64,000 bases of DNA from Adiantum capillus-veneris (GCA_014529385.2 CM043959.1:8211526-8275525); one strand, 5' to 3'; counted from the first letter of the stretch, positions 44,876 to 57,440 are shown. Made by a program: numbers and translations. Notes: generated by a model from the letters alone, not told the origin.

Positions 44876-44879
44876 TTAA

Positions 44880-45466
44880 ACAACATTAAGGGATATTTGT
44901 TTTAAGATTTTTTAGGCAAAAAAAATTCATACCTACTATGCATTTAGCAAGGCTATGTCATCCTATTAATGAAAATGTCTCATTGCTTGTACAAAGATGT
45001 AATTTATCTTCAAATTTTGCTATGGTCCAAATGTTTTAGTAAGGCCATTGTGTAGTTATAGTAGGAAGTTTTTAGTTCCTTTTGTAGAGCTGTTCACATA
45101 TTTTATACCCTCATCTTCCATGTATGCTATTAGCATAACATACACAAGAAGCATTGGAAAGTACAAATCATTAGTCATGGAAATGTATGCTTGGATATGT
45201 TTTTGCCAAATGCATGCACACTAAGTGCTATGGTCCCTAATGTTTAGCAAAGGAATATTTTCAGTGGCATACAACTTCATGAGTATGACAACTTAATCTT
45301 CTTTAACACCACAAGTGTAGTGCCTCTATGGGGTATATTGTGGGTCTACTAACCACCATACGAAGAGGATGGGCTGGAGGGATCATGAGAGGGAGAGAAA
45401 GAGAGAGAGGGGGTTTGATACAAAGAGACCCAAGGCATAGAAAAATTGCTAGTGCCTTGGCAGTTT

Positions 45467-45517
<51 letters not shown>

Positions 45518-46160
45518 GTACTTGGCTGATATAGTGGTGGGAGGGGTGACAATGGGCAGTGGTGATAGGATTAGGGGTGGCTCATGGTGGCAGTAAGCGG
45601 CGTGGTGTGGATGCTTGTAGAAAGGTTTTTTAAACTATATAATGTTTATTCCAGCCCAATTCACTATTCAAACTCAAAAGCTAGCCAAGTTGGTTGTTGA
45701 AAATATGTATTGATTATATAAATAACCCTGCCGTATTGGAAGTAATCATGAGCCCACATTTACGAGTTATTTTTGAAGAGCTATTTATAAAAGGTTGAGA
45801 ACACAACTCAATCATTTGGTAAGAGTAACTCTCTAGTTTGGAGTTTTCTTATCATGATGAAAAGCATGTGATCACTAGGTTTATTCCCTTCATGCTTATG
45901 TCAAGGCTTCAGCCTCGATCACTACTTATGGTGGGTTTGACTACTGATGAGGAATGAAGGTAAGTCAAGGACTTAATCTATACTAATGAGATATGTTCGC
46001 AAGTCACCCTCATAGAAAGTTGAGAAGAGGCATTCTTAATGTTTAGCCAGCTTCAGAAAGTCTACAGAATGCTTACTCATTTATTCATCTCTTAGTTGCG
46101 GTAACTCATTTAAAGTATTGAAGTGAGTTATAAATCAGGTCTACAAACTATTATATTTAT
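44880..46160. other. Unassigned DNA with an AG microsatellite
   Basis: No gene recognised. A GA-rich tract and an AG microsatellite lie at 45395-45515. The rest is AT-rich unique-looking sequence. Confidence 0.5.
45467..45513. repeat. AG microsatellite
   Basis: AGAGAGAGACAG followed by an uninterrupted AG run to 45513, flanked by GA-rich sequence on the left. Confidence 0.9.
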
Positions 46161-46450
46161 TTGGTCTTAAATATAGGCCATCTACAAAAATACCTACAAA
46201 TGGATAGCAATGTAGATAATCAAGATGCTCTTGTTGGTTTCATTGAACCTCCCATTGATTCATGTATTGGTCAACAATTGGATAGCAAGACCCAGAGAGG
46301 TTCCATTATGGAAAGTGTTAGTGTTCTTAAGAATACATCCCCACTTTTGTTTTTGAGGATAGTGTCATACCTAAGGTAGGATTGGGGGGCAAGTCCCTAG
46401 TCTATGAGTGCACGGTCAAGGAGATTCCTAGAATAGGGACCTTGAGTCTG
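46161..46450 (+). other. Protein-like fragment of unknown origin
   Basis: Two overlapping frames look coding: MDSNVDNQDALVGFIEPP to 46379, and VIPKVGLGGKSLVYECTVKE with IPRIGTLSLYKGK in the other frame to about 46460. A single frameshift would join them. I do not recognise a family. It may be the end of an exon or of a transposon gene. Confidence 0.3.
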
Positions 46451-46634
46451 TACAAGGGTAAGGTTGCATGATGATGAGCGTGTGGTAGTACCCACTTCCT
46501 TTCATTGAGGACTCTTCTTTTTTACATCTCCTTCTCCCTTTCCCTTAGTTGAAGTATCTCATTGCTTGTGGCCGTAATCGTATATGATGTATAGATTTTG
46601 TGAACTTATATTATACATTATTCTACAATCGGAT

Positions 46635-47990
46635 ATGGCTATGACTATTCTCGTCAATGGTTTTCCTTTTGGAAAAATTTTGTTTCTTATTTTCAAGGCC
46701 AAGGGTTTCCTAGCTGGAAAGAAATGTTGTAATTAAATTTTAAAGGCAATATACGCTCGGATGTTGTTCTCAAAAAGTACGTTTTTCTATCTTAGCCTGC
46801 TATTTTGAATCATAAAACAAGTTTCATATCACTAAAGGACCTGTTTTTTAAAGAGTGGCATCTTGCAAGTATGGATTGACAGTGCCATGAAAAGAAACTC
46901 ATTGGTACATTCTTACTATATTTAATGATTCTTTTTTACTTGATGTGTATGAATTTTCTACTTCCCATGACATATGGAAATATCTTATAGAAAACCTCAT
47001 AAGAGATTTGCTACAAAAAAACTTTAGGTGAATTTTTTTTACCAAGCTATGATATGAAGTTAGTACTACTATGATGAGATATATTGAGTCTTTCAAATCT
47101 ATTATTAATTAGATTGATAATGCAAGTGATCCTATTACAAAAAAGTAGCTAAATACATTTCTTGTTGATATGATAAAGAAATCTTCTTATGCCAACATCG
47201 TACAATTCTCTATAACAAGGATGATCTGTATTTCAACCAAACATGCATATCTTTATTTGTATACTCCAAACATCAAGAACAGTGTAATGTTGGGTACGAT
47301 GCAGCTATGAAATTTAAAGAGGAGTCTGGATGATAATACTTGGAATGGGATTTTTATGATTGAAGGTGTCCTTTTCAATAAGAAAGCCACAAAGATGGTC
47401 ATCGTGGTAGTAGTTTCTATCACCTCAAATTTCCTAGCAAGCATTGTTCTTAGTGCAACATGAATGGTCCTACTAAATATGATTGTTAGGCATGTGAATA
47501 AGACTAAAAGAACCATTTTATCTAGAGATTCTTCGTTTTATTCTTGTGACTGTTGTGGATGGTTTGATCATCCCTAGTATACATGCTTTAACTATCGATT
47601 TGATGTAGATCAAAATGGAGTATATAATGTTGAACATCATGATAACATTGTACCAAAAATAAGTTGTTTTCTATGCTTGGTTCCTCCAGACACCATACTT
47701 CATGTACGTGAACGTTCACTTTCCATTATCAATTTTGGCACTAAAGAAAATATGACATATCAATCTGAGTGGATAGACAACTATCATTCTCTACATGTTA
47801 AGCATGTTGTTTATTTTCTTGACCATACAACTTCCTGGATAAAGGGTTTTTTAGACTTATATATTGGTACATTATCTTCTTAGACTCCAGTTTTGCAAGA
47901 ACTTTTTAATGCTCCATATCTATAAGTTGCAAGACTCATTAACCTTGGTTTGTTTAAGCTATCCAATTCATTTTGGGATAATTATCATGG
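46635..47990 (+). pseudogene. Element E gag and protease remains
   Basis: The start is MAMTILVNGFPFGK at 46635, as in copia C. Gag pieces follow to about 47470, ending in a zinc-knuckle remnant, HCS*CNMNGPTKYDC. Protease remains at 47620-47990 read IINFGTKENMTYQSEW, where the catalytic Asp of the DSG motif is replaced by Asn-Phe-Gly, then SWIKGFLDLYIGTLSS and ARLINLGLF. Many stops. Confidence 0.8.
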
Positions 47991-49340
47991 TTGATTAACC
48001 TTGTAATTCTTCTATGATAATTAGCTCATAAATTTTGAAGTTATATTTCTAACTTTGTTATCTATAAGCTAGAAAATAGATAATTTTCTCTCTAAAAAAA
48101 TACTTAAATCAAGAAGATAATTTTGATATAATTTTCACATCTTTCTAGTAGTGTGTAGAAGCTTTGCAAACTAATTCATAATTATCTCAATTAATTTGGT
48201 ATATTGGCTTTTATTTAAAGACAAAATTAAGCAATTTCAATCATAGTATATGATAATACAGATTGATATTCTTAATTAAAAAATTTATAAGGAGCATCTA
48301 TATATAATGAAGGTAATTCTTAGTAGAGAGAAGCCTAATGTTTCCCAAATATAGTATAACTATACAAATAAATCTAAATTATTATATCTTTCACTAATCT
48401 AACAAGATTAGGGTTAATTACCTCAATTAATTACTCAAAGATTTTTCTTTCTTTCTAATTTTTGGGAAGACTCTCTTGAAGCTAGAGAGAATTTGGAAGG
48501 TTTTTAAGTTTTACAAAAAAGGTGAAGATTAGGGACCTACTTATAATTTTTTGGCAAAGCAGGAGTTGTAATTAGTGACCTCACGTAAGTAGTGCCCTCT
48601 ATTGCTAAATTTGTTTCTTCCACGTCCAAAATATCTCCCCTAGTGCATGTCCAGCTTGACTTTCAAAATCTGCTAATTCTAGTTCACTTTATTGCTTCTA
48701 TTGGAAACATATGGCCTATGCGATAAAATATATTCTAGGCAGTGTGATTGGATATCTTCTAGCCCATGTGATTTAATAATTGTAAAGGTTTCCAGCTATC
48801 TAATTTATTAAAGTAACCATAAAAACTTCCAACGAGGATTCAAGAGTCAATTTTTATCCTGATTTGACTCAAAAAAATTATGTCTAAAGTAAAGAATTCC
48901 ATATTAGTGAATTTGGGAGTTTCCCAATTCCCACTTTCAAAACAAGCTTAAGATTTGGCCACATGGTCAAACCTTATCCAAAGTTTTGAGAGCAGGGATT
49001 GAAAGAGATTTTAAGTACTATCTTGTGAAAAGATTTGGCCTTAAAAAACAATTTGAGTATGTTTATATGGCCAAGTATTCAAGACATTCGTGATTCCAAA
49101 ATTGGCTCCAAAGTCACAAACTTTGATTATGAAAATACCAAATTCAACTATGTTTAGGATAGTCCAATGCTCTCAATTAAGGACCAAGACTCATTTTCCT
49201 TATTTGTGAAAGGTGGAAACATTACACTTATGATAGATTTGTACATATGCCATTGTAATTTGTAGACACCATGCCCCATGCACACTTCTCACTCATAAAA
49301 TATGACCTCTTGGTCACTTGTATATATGTACTCCCTAGGG
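47991..49340. other. AT-rich DNA inside element E
   Basis: No gene recognised. It contains the inverted partner (48895-49130) of the 43.2 kb repeat, so at least part of it is an insertion that replaced pol. Confidence 0.5.
48895..49130 (-). repeat. Dispersed repeat, inverted partner of 43230-43470
   Basis: See the partner. On the minus strand it reads GGAATCACGAATGTCTTGAATA, then CTCTCAAAACTTTGG and ATTCACTAATATGGAATTC. Confidence 0.75.
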
Positions 49341-49380
49341 GTTCTTCATCCACAGCTAGAGACCTTCCTTTGAGTGGGGG

Positions 49381-49425
49381 AATAGAAGCTATATATGGCT
49401 CACTCTAACTACCTTATTCTCATAT

Positions 49426-49508
<83 letters not shown>

Positions 49509-49587
49509 TAAATTGTCCTCAACATGGGTTAGTATTTGGAAGTATACATGGTGTGTTTGGTGTCTCTCCTCTCTCTCTCTCTCTCTA
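49381..49587 (+). mobile_element. 3' LTR of element E with TA expansion
   Basis: Homologous to the 143-bp LTR of copia C but with the TG start changed to AA and with a TA microsatellite (about 49423-49505) in the position of the TATA region. It ends in a CT run near 49587. Confidence 0.75.
49423..49505. repeat. TA microsatellite
   Basis: An almost pure TA run within the LTR of element E. A Tyr-Ile repeat reading frame across it is an artefact. Confidence 0.95.
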
Positions 49588-50700
49588 ATATCAATATTAC
49601 AAATTATATCAATATTATCATTGGTAACATTTGGAATTGATGGATATGAAGTGGAAAGCTTCTCTTTAGAAAGAGGTTCACCATAATAAAAGAATGGAAA
49701 AGCATGAAGCGAAAATTGAGTATCATCAAGATCATCCATGAATAACCATGTACCTCCCATAAGTTGTTCATTTAAAGCAACATCATTATTCACGGTTATT
49801 TTATTGGAAGAAAAGCCATAGAATTTGTAGCCTTTGGAAGTGTCAAAATATGCAATAAAAATACATTTAAGATTAGGAGCGACAAGATTTGTTTCTGTTT
49901 CTTTGAAAACATGGATATAAGAAATGCATCCAAAGCTTCAAAAATGAGATTAAAAATAGATTTCACCTTTCCAAGCTATGATAGGCATCTTACGAGAAGG
50001 AGCACAACTAGGAAGATAATTACTACTATAGAGAGAGCTTCAACCCAAAAAATAGGAGATCTCAAAATGAATCAGCACACATCTTGCAACATTATGAACA
50101 ATGAGATTTTTTAATTCCAAAACACCATTGTTGAGGAAAATATGGAATAGTATGTTTATGATGAATACTTTGTTCACTACAATAACTTTGAAACTTGCAA
50201 GAAACATATTCTCCATGTCCATTATCACTGCAAAGCTTCTTGAGACAGCGACAATTTGAATCTCTACAACCTTGGGAAATCTTTTATAAATAGATAGTGC
50301 CCATGATTTTTTCTAAGAATCAAAATAGATGTACACCATGAGTAGTCATCAATACATGTATCAAACTAGCAATGTTGTGATATTGATGAACCGCAAAGGT
50401 CCACAAATGTTATTATGAGAAAGATCCAAAAGATCATGAGAATGAATTGCATTCAAGAGAGAAAAAGGGTTTATGATTATGTTTTTGAAGAGCACAAAAT
50501 TCATAGGCTCCCATATAAAGACGAGCTTTAAGATGCATGTCATAAACAAGATCAGGATGATGAGGGTGAAGGAGTTTTGAGAAATCATAACGAGCAAAGT
50601 GGTGATGCCAACCTTGCAATCATGATCACCTGGATCAACAAAAAAAAAATTCTCAAGTATCATTAAAAGAGGGCTCAAATAAATTAACATTGCAAGAAGA
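49588..50700 (-). pseudogene. Element F: copia integrase/protease fragment, opposite orientation to E
   Basis: A diverged copy of the region 20245-21300 of copia C. It shows the integrase C-terminal end and spacer (NEQLMGGTWLFMDDLDDTQ), damaged integrase core pieces (50040-50230) and the zinc-binding part (VGITTLLVMISQNS/WHHHFARYDFSKLLH in different frames near 50600). Stops and frameshifts are frequent. It abuts the LTR of E tail to head. Confidence 0.78.
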
Positions 50701-50719
50701 AGTCACAATAGTAATGTTT

Positions 50720-51510
50720 AGACCCAAATTTCTCTTTTCTTAGAAAAAAAGTAAACAAGATATCTAACAAAACAACTTAGAAACCTATAAGATATATTTT
50801 TGAGTTAGAACACACTGTTTCTATTTTTAGCAAAAAGCTAAAATGGATAATCAATAAGTCAACCTAGAAAGTTAAGCAATAATTTTTAAAGTTAGAAAGC
50901 ACTATGTTAAATCCTTGGTAAAAATCTCTTAATTAGATAGTTACTTTTACTTATTACTCTGCTTTAGTTTCTATATTTTTAGAAGAAAACTAAAGAGGAT
51001 AATTAGTAGGTCAACATAAAAACTTCTAAGACATTTTTGCAATTAGAAAACACTATTTAGAATGTGCAATAGAAATATATTTTTTAGATATTTTGTTTTA
51101 CTAATTACTATGCTCTAATTTCCCTAATTTTAGCAAACAAATAAAATTGATAATTAGTAAAATAACTTAGAATATTACAAGATAATTTTGAAAGATAGAG
51201 TATAGTGCTAGAAATCCATGATAGAAATATCCTAGTTAGATAGTTAGTTTTACTAATTACTGTGGTCTAATGTTTTATTGTTAGTAGAAAACTAAAGAGG
51301 ATAATCTGTAAATCAATGTAGGAACTTCTCATATAATTTTTAGAGTTAAGAAACTTTTTAAGAACCAATAAAACGATTATTATTACTAGATATTTAATTC
51401 TACTATGTATTATGCTCTAATTTCTTTGTTTTAAGCGAAAACTTAAAGGAGATAATTAGTAAATTATCCTAAAAAAACTTATGAGATAATTTATAGAGTT
51501 GGAATACATT
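50720..51510 (+). repeat. AT-rich tandem repeat, period about 151 bp
   Basis: The landmark ATTACT(A/G)TG(C/G)TCT or a close variant falls at about 50953, 51104, 51256 and 51406 (steps 151, 152, 150). Units also share GATAATTAGTA and ACTAAAGAGGATAAT. The period equals that of the array in N (6440-7325), and short words match (AATTAGTAAA). Confidence 0.85.
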
Positions 51511-51707
51511 GTTAAGTAGTATGGGGCAGTTAGCTAATGGTTGAGTGTGAAGTGGTTGTGTAAGTTTAGATTAATGTGAAATGTATATGTTTTTGCGATA
51601 GATTACGTCTATAATTTATTTTTTGAATAAAATTTTCTAAAATCAACACTTTATGTTTATTAGAAGTATTTTGGTTGTGTATCTTTAGGGCATCTTTTAG
51701 AGTACTT

Positions 51708-51773
<66 letters not shown>

Positions 51774-52020
51774 TTAGACCTGCAAAGTAATTGTATTTGA
51801 ATTAATTATATTTGAAATTATGAATAATATAATTAGATTTTTTAAAACACAATTTATACATTTAAGGTTATAAATAATGAAGTATGTGATTAGTGATATA
51901 GGCATACCTCCATATTGTTTAGCTTTCAATCCGAAAAATATTAAAAAAATTATTAATAGTTTCTTTTATATTAGTCTAGTAATTATAGCCCCTTAAGTTT
52001 GATATAAAATAATTAAGCAT
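51511..52020. other. AT-rich DNA with an AG microsatellite
   Basis: No gene recognised. An AG run lies at 51711-51770. The right part may be the untranslated end of the Helitron relic. Confidence 0.5.
51711..51770. repeat. AG microsatellite, 60 bp
   Basis: An uninterrupted AG dinucleotide run. Confidence 0.95.
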
Positions 52021-55000
52021 ACATTACTTATTGCAGGTAATTGCGCTATATGTCCACATAAAGGCGGTTTTTTAGTGTTAAAGACTTATAACATAGATAA
52101 ATTACAAGCTTCTAAAATTTGGAGTATAATTGTATGTAACATTTGTGACATCATCATTGAGAATTCACCAATTATAGTTACATCAAAAGATCTTATTTTA
52201 ATTGAACGAATATCATTTGGTTCTAAATTAGAATGAAATAATTGATTTTTATTGGGTAAACAAAAATAATAATGTGAAGTACGTGCTAATCGACTAAGTC
52301 TTGTAGTTGTTGCTCCTGTGGTTGCTATAAGGAGGACTCCTATGTTTTTGTTTATACATTTAAATGTGATATATTGAATTAGAAACGTTTTCCAAGATCC
52401 AGGTGTTCCATTTATTATGTGTAATACACCCAATTTTTTGAAACTTTTATTGTATATTAGTTCTTTCTCTTTAGCCAAAGTTGTATTTTCTATGCGTTTA
52501 AGCTCTTGGAGATGTAATATTGGATCATATTGATTATCTCCTATAGTTTTAATATTGGTATGTTTTTCTATAAAATCCTTTGATGTTAAATGTTCTTCTA
52601 AATTATGTATGGGACGCATTTGAAGTATTTGATTTGTAATTTGTTGTTTAGATTCATCGATTAATAGATGTAATTGAGAATAATTTCCAACTAGATTCTC
52701 TATGTCTTCTTCATTCTTTATTATTTATCATATTTGACATTCTAAAAAGTAAGATTTTTTTATGTTGTTAATTGAGATTAATTCTTTCTCATTATGAAAA
52801 ATGTATATGTTTTAATAGAATAGTAAAAAAAAAACCTTCCATTTGGTGGACAGGGTGAAAATTGGTATATCTTATTAACTGCTTATACTCTTCTATTTCA
52901 TTTCCAAATAAATCATGCATTTTACATATCTTCTTTGTTGTATGCTTGCATATTTTTTTGATTCTATAATGGCGAAAGTATGCATAAAATGTTAAGCTCT
53001 CCAATTCTAATGGTCTTGCTGTATATAAATCAATTGGATGTAGTATAGAGGTTAAAAAAAATTGTATATATTTTTGCCTTTTTTTAGGAGGTGAACAATC
53101 TATATAAGTTACCTTTTGTGTTTTTTTATGAATGGTATCTCTAAACACATCATGGATGCTTTGGTTGCTAATATTGGTTTTGTTAATACATAAAAAGATA
53201 TTAGTTTGAGTTTTGTATCACCAATATTATTTAGTCCTAATATTTTTGATGTTTCGAAGTCAATATCTATTTTTCCTATAGGTTCTGTTTCAATGCATAT
53301 TTTTGTAAGTAATATGATAATCCTGTATTGGTTACTTTTTGAATATTCATATGAGCTTTCCATAACAGTAATACTCCTGCATGATAAGGGAGCACATTTC
53401 TGTGTTCTAATGTTGGTCTATAATAAAGCCATCGTTGAGTTTGTTCATAAATAATTGGCTTAGGATTACTTTGGAAGTAGTATGGATATCCATATTTGCA
53501 TTTAATTTTTTTATTTTGTAATTCTAATCTACAAGATTCTCTACAATTATGTTTTTTTTTTTTGATAACTAAGCTATGCAATTTATATTCAATTGATGTT
53601 GGATCAAATTTATTTATTGTATGTAAATAAGGTATATGAGTATCTATCTTTAAAGATATTTGATCATTATCATTTGAATCTACCCATGGCATTGTATGTG
53701 CATGTGGTGAACTTCTATTTTGTATCTCATATTGTATTCGATAGTGATTGATGGTACCTAATAATCCATTAGGAATAAATATGTATTTATTAAAAAATGT
53801 ATGTAATCGTTTGTGAAAACTCAGCTGGACAATCCATCCAATTGAGTTTTAAGTCTATCTTTTGGATAATTTTGTCTATATCTTCTATTTCTACCCATCT
53901 ACTAGAGGATAGCGTCACAATTTAGGGTTAAGAAGAAGTTAGGTAAACCTAATGACTCTACCATGCATAATAAATCCTTTAAATTCTTACGATACCATGA
54001 CGGAGAGCCTGGAATTGAATAAGGGATATTGTGTTTTATGATATAACGTATGGTATCTAGATCAGATGCATGTGGATTTTTTAGTTTGAATTTATCTATA
54101 TATGATTGTAGCATTGTTAAATTTTTTGAACTTGCTATTATCAGAGCTTGATGTAATTTGTACATCATCAATAAGTATGTCTTGTATAAAGTGAATATTG
54201 AGAAGAATGAGGGTATTCTCATTTTTAGATATGTATGAAATTTTAAAGTTCCATCATGAGATCCATATCCTAATGGAAATAGGGCTATCTCTATTGTAAT
54301 ATCTTCTAAATTAGATACTCCATATAGGTTAATGATTTTTCTGTTGTTTAATTTTTCATACATAACCCCACTATGAGATAACTTACCTATTTTGTATTGT
54401 GATTTTAGTTGTGTGTTGTTTACTTGATCTAAGATACCTAAATAATTTGTATTGTGTGCTACTATCATTAAGTCATAAGGAGAAGATGATGCATGTTTGT
54501 TTAGTAAAGTATTAATTGCATTAGAAGGAATTATAGGAATTGCTAAAGTTTTTTGTGGTTGTTCATATATAGTATATAATTTTTTTACTAATGGATTATT
54601 TTTCAATAAAAAAATTAATAGTGTGTTTATATCATGTGAGTTTTTTGTTAGAATATTTATTAAATCATTATTATTTTGATACGAAAATAGAGGATTATGT
54701 AATAATGATCTTTGTTCTATATTACCTATGGCTATGGATGTTATGTTTTTATTGATATTTTAAGAGATATCTAAAGTGGATAGCATTTGTACTTCATGTA
54801 CATTCATTGTTAATATTTATAAGTTGGGTGATAAGCTACCCACTATTTTCCTCTAATGTTGTTTTAAAAACATTTGGAGCAGTTATAAATTTCTATATTA
54901 TCTTGTTTGCTATTTTGAAATGATGTTAGATAGGGATTAGATAATTCATATCCTCATAAATAGGTATTTTTTTTTCTATATATATTGAGTTTTGTTTTTC

Positions 55001-55219
55001 ATACTTGAAAAATAAGTTTCCACAGTTTGAACAATATTTATAGAATTTGATCGAGTTAGAAAAATATTTATTCATGAATCAAAATCTAAATTAAAAATGT
55101 CGAAAGTTGGAAGTAAGTTTGTTTTTCTACGTAAATGTCTTATAATCTTGGTATGCTTTTCTTTTTGTTTTAGTTTGGATGCTTTGTTTGTAGGTAATAG
55201 TTTATTTGTTTTCATTTTC
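52020..55219 (-). pseudogene. Helitron Rep/helicase gene, decayed
   Basis: The minus-strand gene starts near 55219 (MKTNKLLPTNKASKLKQ). A Cys pair, YKYCSNCGNLFF, lies near 55010. The Helitron N domain is at 54606-53902 with PGSPSWYRKNLKDLLCMVE and LPNFFLTLNCD. The HUH motif is SSPHAHTMPWVDSND (about 53735-53680), and a Y2-type motif is SYYLQKYALK (about 53300). The Pif1-like helicase at 52619-52086 has HIINGTPGSWKTFLIQ (Walker A with Trp for Gly) and VTIIGEFSMM (Walker B with Gly for the first acidic residue). After a shift, CGHIAQLPAI lies near 52050. It would drive rolling-circle transposition. At least five breaks; the C-terminus is missing. Confidence 0.85.
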
Positions 55220-55930
55220 AATTACGTATTGTTTATTATTATTTTTTGTATTTGATGACCTTAAGATTTCATTATATTTATATCGATATGTATATTATTT
55301 CTATTGAGCTTAGACTAATATTCTAATTTGGAAAGAAAATATTTTTGATCTTATGGTGGTTATCAAAATATTAATATTAAAATCTGTTTTCTTATAGGTG
55401 TTTAGAATATTCTTAAATATGGCATACCTTGTGTTATAGTCAAATGTTAAGTTGCTTTACAGATGTTGAAGAGCTTGTTGTGAACTAGCAAATGATAAAA
55501 CTTAAGAAGTTAGAATACGAGCTATATATAATTTGATGCTAATTACCAAAGAAATTATAATCATAATTTTTAATGATTGTTTTAATTATAAGAACATAAC
55601 ATGTCTATAAATGGAAGATGTTGGAGCTCAATTTTGATTTAGCACGCTTGGGTTTTTTATGCAACTCTGAGTGAAGCAAGATTTTGAGGCAAGTCATTTG
55701 GGATTTGTGCATTGCAATGAAAAGGATACAAAAGAATTATCGGATTAGTTGGAGTGATTAGTTAGGGTAATCTAAGATGAGGAGAAAGTTGGACTCAATA
55801 GCCTGCACTATGAAGGGCCTTCAAAACAAGGTGAAGTCAGACGAAGTTGTCTGCACCATGATCATCCTATATGAAGTAGGGAAACCAAACTGAGCAGTTT
55901 GTGTTGTGAATAATCTTTGAGAAAAGGAAA
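55220..55930. other. Unassigned AT-rich DNA
   Basis: It may contain the 5' end of the Helitron; I could not identify a TC terminus with confidence. No gene recognised. Confidence 0.45.
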
Positions 55931-55934
55931 GGTC

Positions 55935-56040
55935 AGACCAATGTAGAAGATACTACGTACTGCAACAATCACAAGAGACCGAACGGACCACCATGAGATG
56001 GTGTCCTGGTAGGAGGTAGCTTCATCCTCTATGAAACGTA
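55935..56040 (+). repeat. Module R, copy 1 (short)
   Basis: Shares TACTACGTACTGCAACAATCACA, GAGACCGAACGGACCACCA, GAGATGGTGTCCTGGTAGGAG and CTTCATCCT with copies near 56800 and 60380. Only the right-hand part of the module is present. Confidence 0.8.
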
Positions 56041-56640
56041 GTTGTCCAAAAATAGAGCTCCCCAAAAAACGTTAGGGGTAGATGAAAATTCTAATGGAAG
56101 AGGGGCATTTCCAATGAGCACTCTCACAATTGCTTCCATCCCCTCTCACTCTCCGTCTTTCTCTCCCTGCATTTGTAAATGTCCAGCTAATAGTTGGTGC
56201 ATCCCACTTATCGCATAAACAACACAACCACGCATCCACAGCTACAATGCCACATGAGCAATGCCAAGTTGGTGCCTTGTTAACGATTGCTTTGTTTGGC
56301 AAGACTCCAATTGAAAAAGGAAGAGACCGTGGGCTTATAAGATTTTGAATGAATTGTGTACTCCATCTACCGCTACGCATAGAGATGCAATGTAGCAGCA
56401 AGCAATGGGGCTTGAATTGCATAGGAATCAAACAAATATTACCTTGTTATTTTCACCTAAAGCGCATTGAGCGGTGGGCAAGCTCAATCATTTTATGTTG
56501 AATGCATTTGTACTTAATGCTATAGCTACAAAGAATCATCTTTGTAGTATACATTCACACCCGGGGCCCTCAATTCAATCAAATACGGGTAAACTCTCCA
56601 AGAGATTCCAAGCAATGAACTTGCCTAAGAAGAGATCAAA
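56041..56640. other. Unassigned DNA between R copies
   Basis: No supported gene. Open frames on either strand here show no family resemblance. The stretch near 56620-56690 (CATGTAGATGCTGGTGTAAGCAA) begins R copy 2. Confidence 0.45.
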
Positions 56641-56659
56641 GATCCTATGCCTAATTCCA

Positions 56660-57010
56660 TGTAGATGCTGGTGTAAGCAATTGATCTAACATGTCAAGGT
56701 GAAGTGGTAAGTGTCTCTCCACCCAAGATGGTGTTTTCTCTGGGAATGTTGGGATCCCATATGCCATGAGAATGGCCATATCTCATGTGTACTACAACAG
56801 TCACTGAGAGACTGTACAAACCACCACGAGATGGTGTCCTAGCAGGAGATAACTTCATCCTTTGTGAAAAACACAAGCCAAAAAACTATTGTGCACCCGA
56901 AAACACAACTGCGAGGATATAGAAATGCTGCTATTCAGCAATTTCTAGCGTGCTCGTATGCTCCCAGTAGGGTCCGAAACAATGTACAGGGTGTAGGGGG
57001 GATGAGGAAT
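56660..57010 (+). repeat. Module R, copy 2
   Basis: Contains CATGTAGATGCT, AGTGGTAAGTGTCTCTCCACCC, TTTTCTCTGGGAATGTTGGGAT, then GAGACTGTACAAACCACCACGA and TCAGCAATTTCTAGCGTGCTCG. It lacks a roughly 150-bp internal piece found in copy 3. Non-coding. Confidence 0.8.
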
Positions 57011-57348
57011 CAATGTCAAAGCCCACAAGATGGGACAAGGCTTCTCCGGCCTCTGGGTTCTATCGCCCAAAAACTACATAACCATATATTTCTGACAAAG
57101 ATTCCAGCCGCACACTGGTTAGCAAAACATCCCCAATAGGCTAACCCCAAACTATTTATATGCATCCCACAATATGAACCTGGGCCCCCATTCTCGGATC
57201 CCATACAAGGCCACCTTGCCTATTGTCTTTACTGCATAATTGTCCTCGAGGGGTCATTGTCCCAACTTAGAGACTCCTCTTTTCAAGCATTAAAAAAACC
57301 TTGCATAGATTTATTATCAGAACGTTCCCATTCGGTGGGCTTAGTTAA

Positions 57349-57440
57349 TGCCAAAGGATACTAGCCTTGGCTGCCATTCACATTCCCAAGAGCACTCAAT
57401 CTGGATACGTACCACAAGCCCTCTACTCGTGGCTCAAACA
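57349..57440 (+). repeat. Module S, copy 1
   Basis: GCACTCAATCTGGATACGTACCACAAGCCCTCTACTCGTGGCTCAAA matches 61060-61110, and inverted 58770-58850. Confidence 0.75.

Larger units (their letters stand above)
46540..49587 (+). mobile_element. Element E: degenerate copia element of the C family, pol deleted
   Basis: The leader (46540-46634) and gag match copia C on the opposite strand. A decayed protease follows. RT and integrase are missing and replaced by AT-rich DNA (47990-49340). The polypurine tract TTTGAGTGGGGG (to 49380) and an LTR related to that of copia C (TATATATGGCTCACTC, TTGTCCTCAA, TATGGTGTGT / CATGGTGTGT) close the element. The 5' LTR was not found. Confidence 0.78.

Noticed and set aside
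47991..49340. A second P-type element in the AT-rich part of E
   Set aside because: No TTAA-flanked CACTAG ends or GGACAC palindromes were found there.
49389..49793. A 134-codon frame with a Tyr-Ile repeat
   Set aside because: It crosses the TA microsatellite of an LTR into a decayed copia integrase fragment; not a gene of its own.
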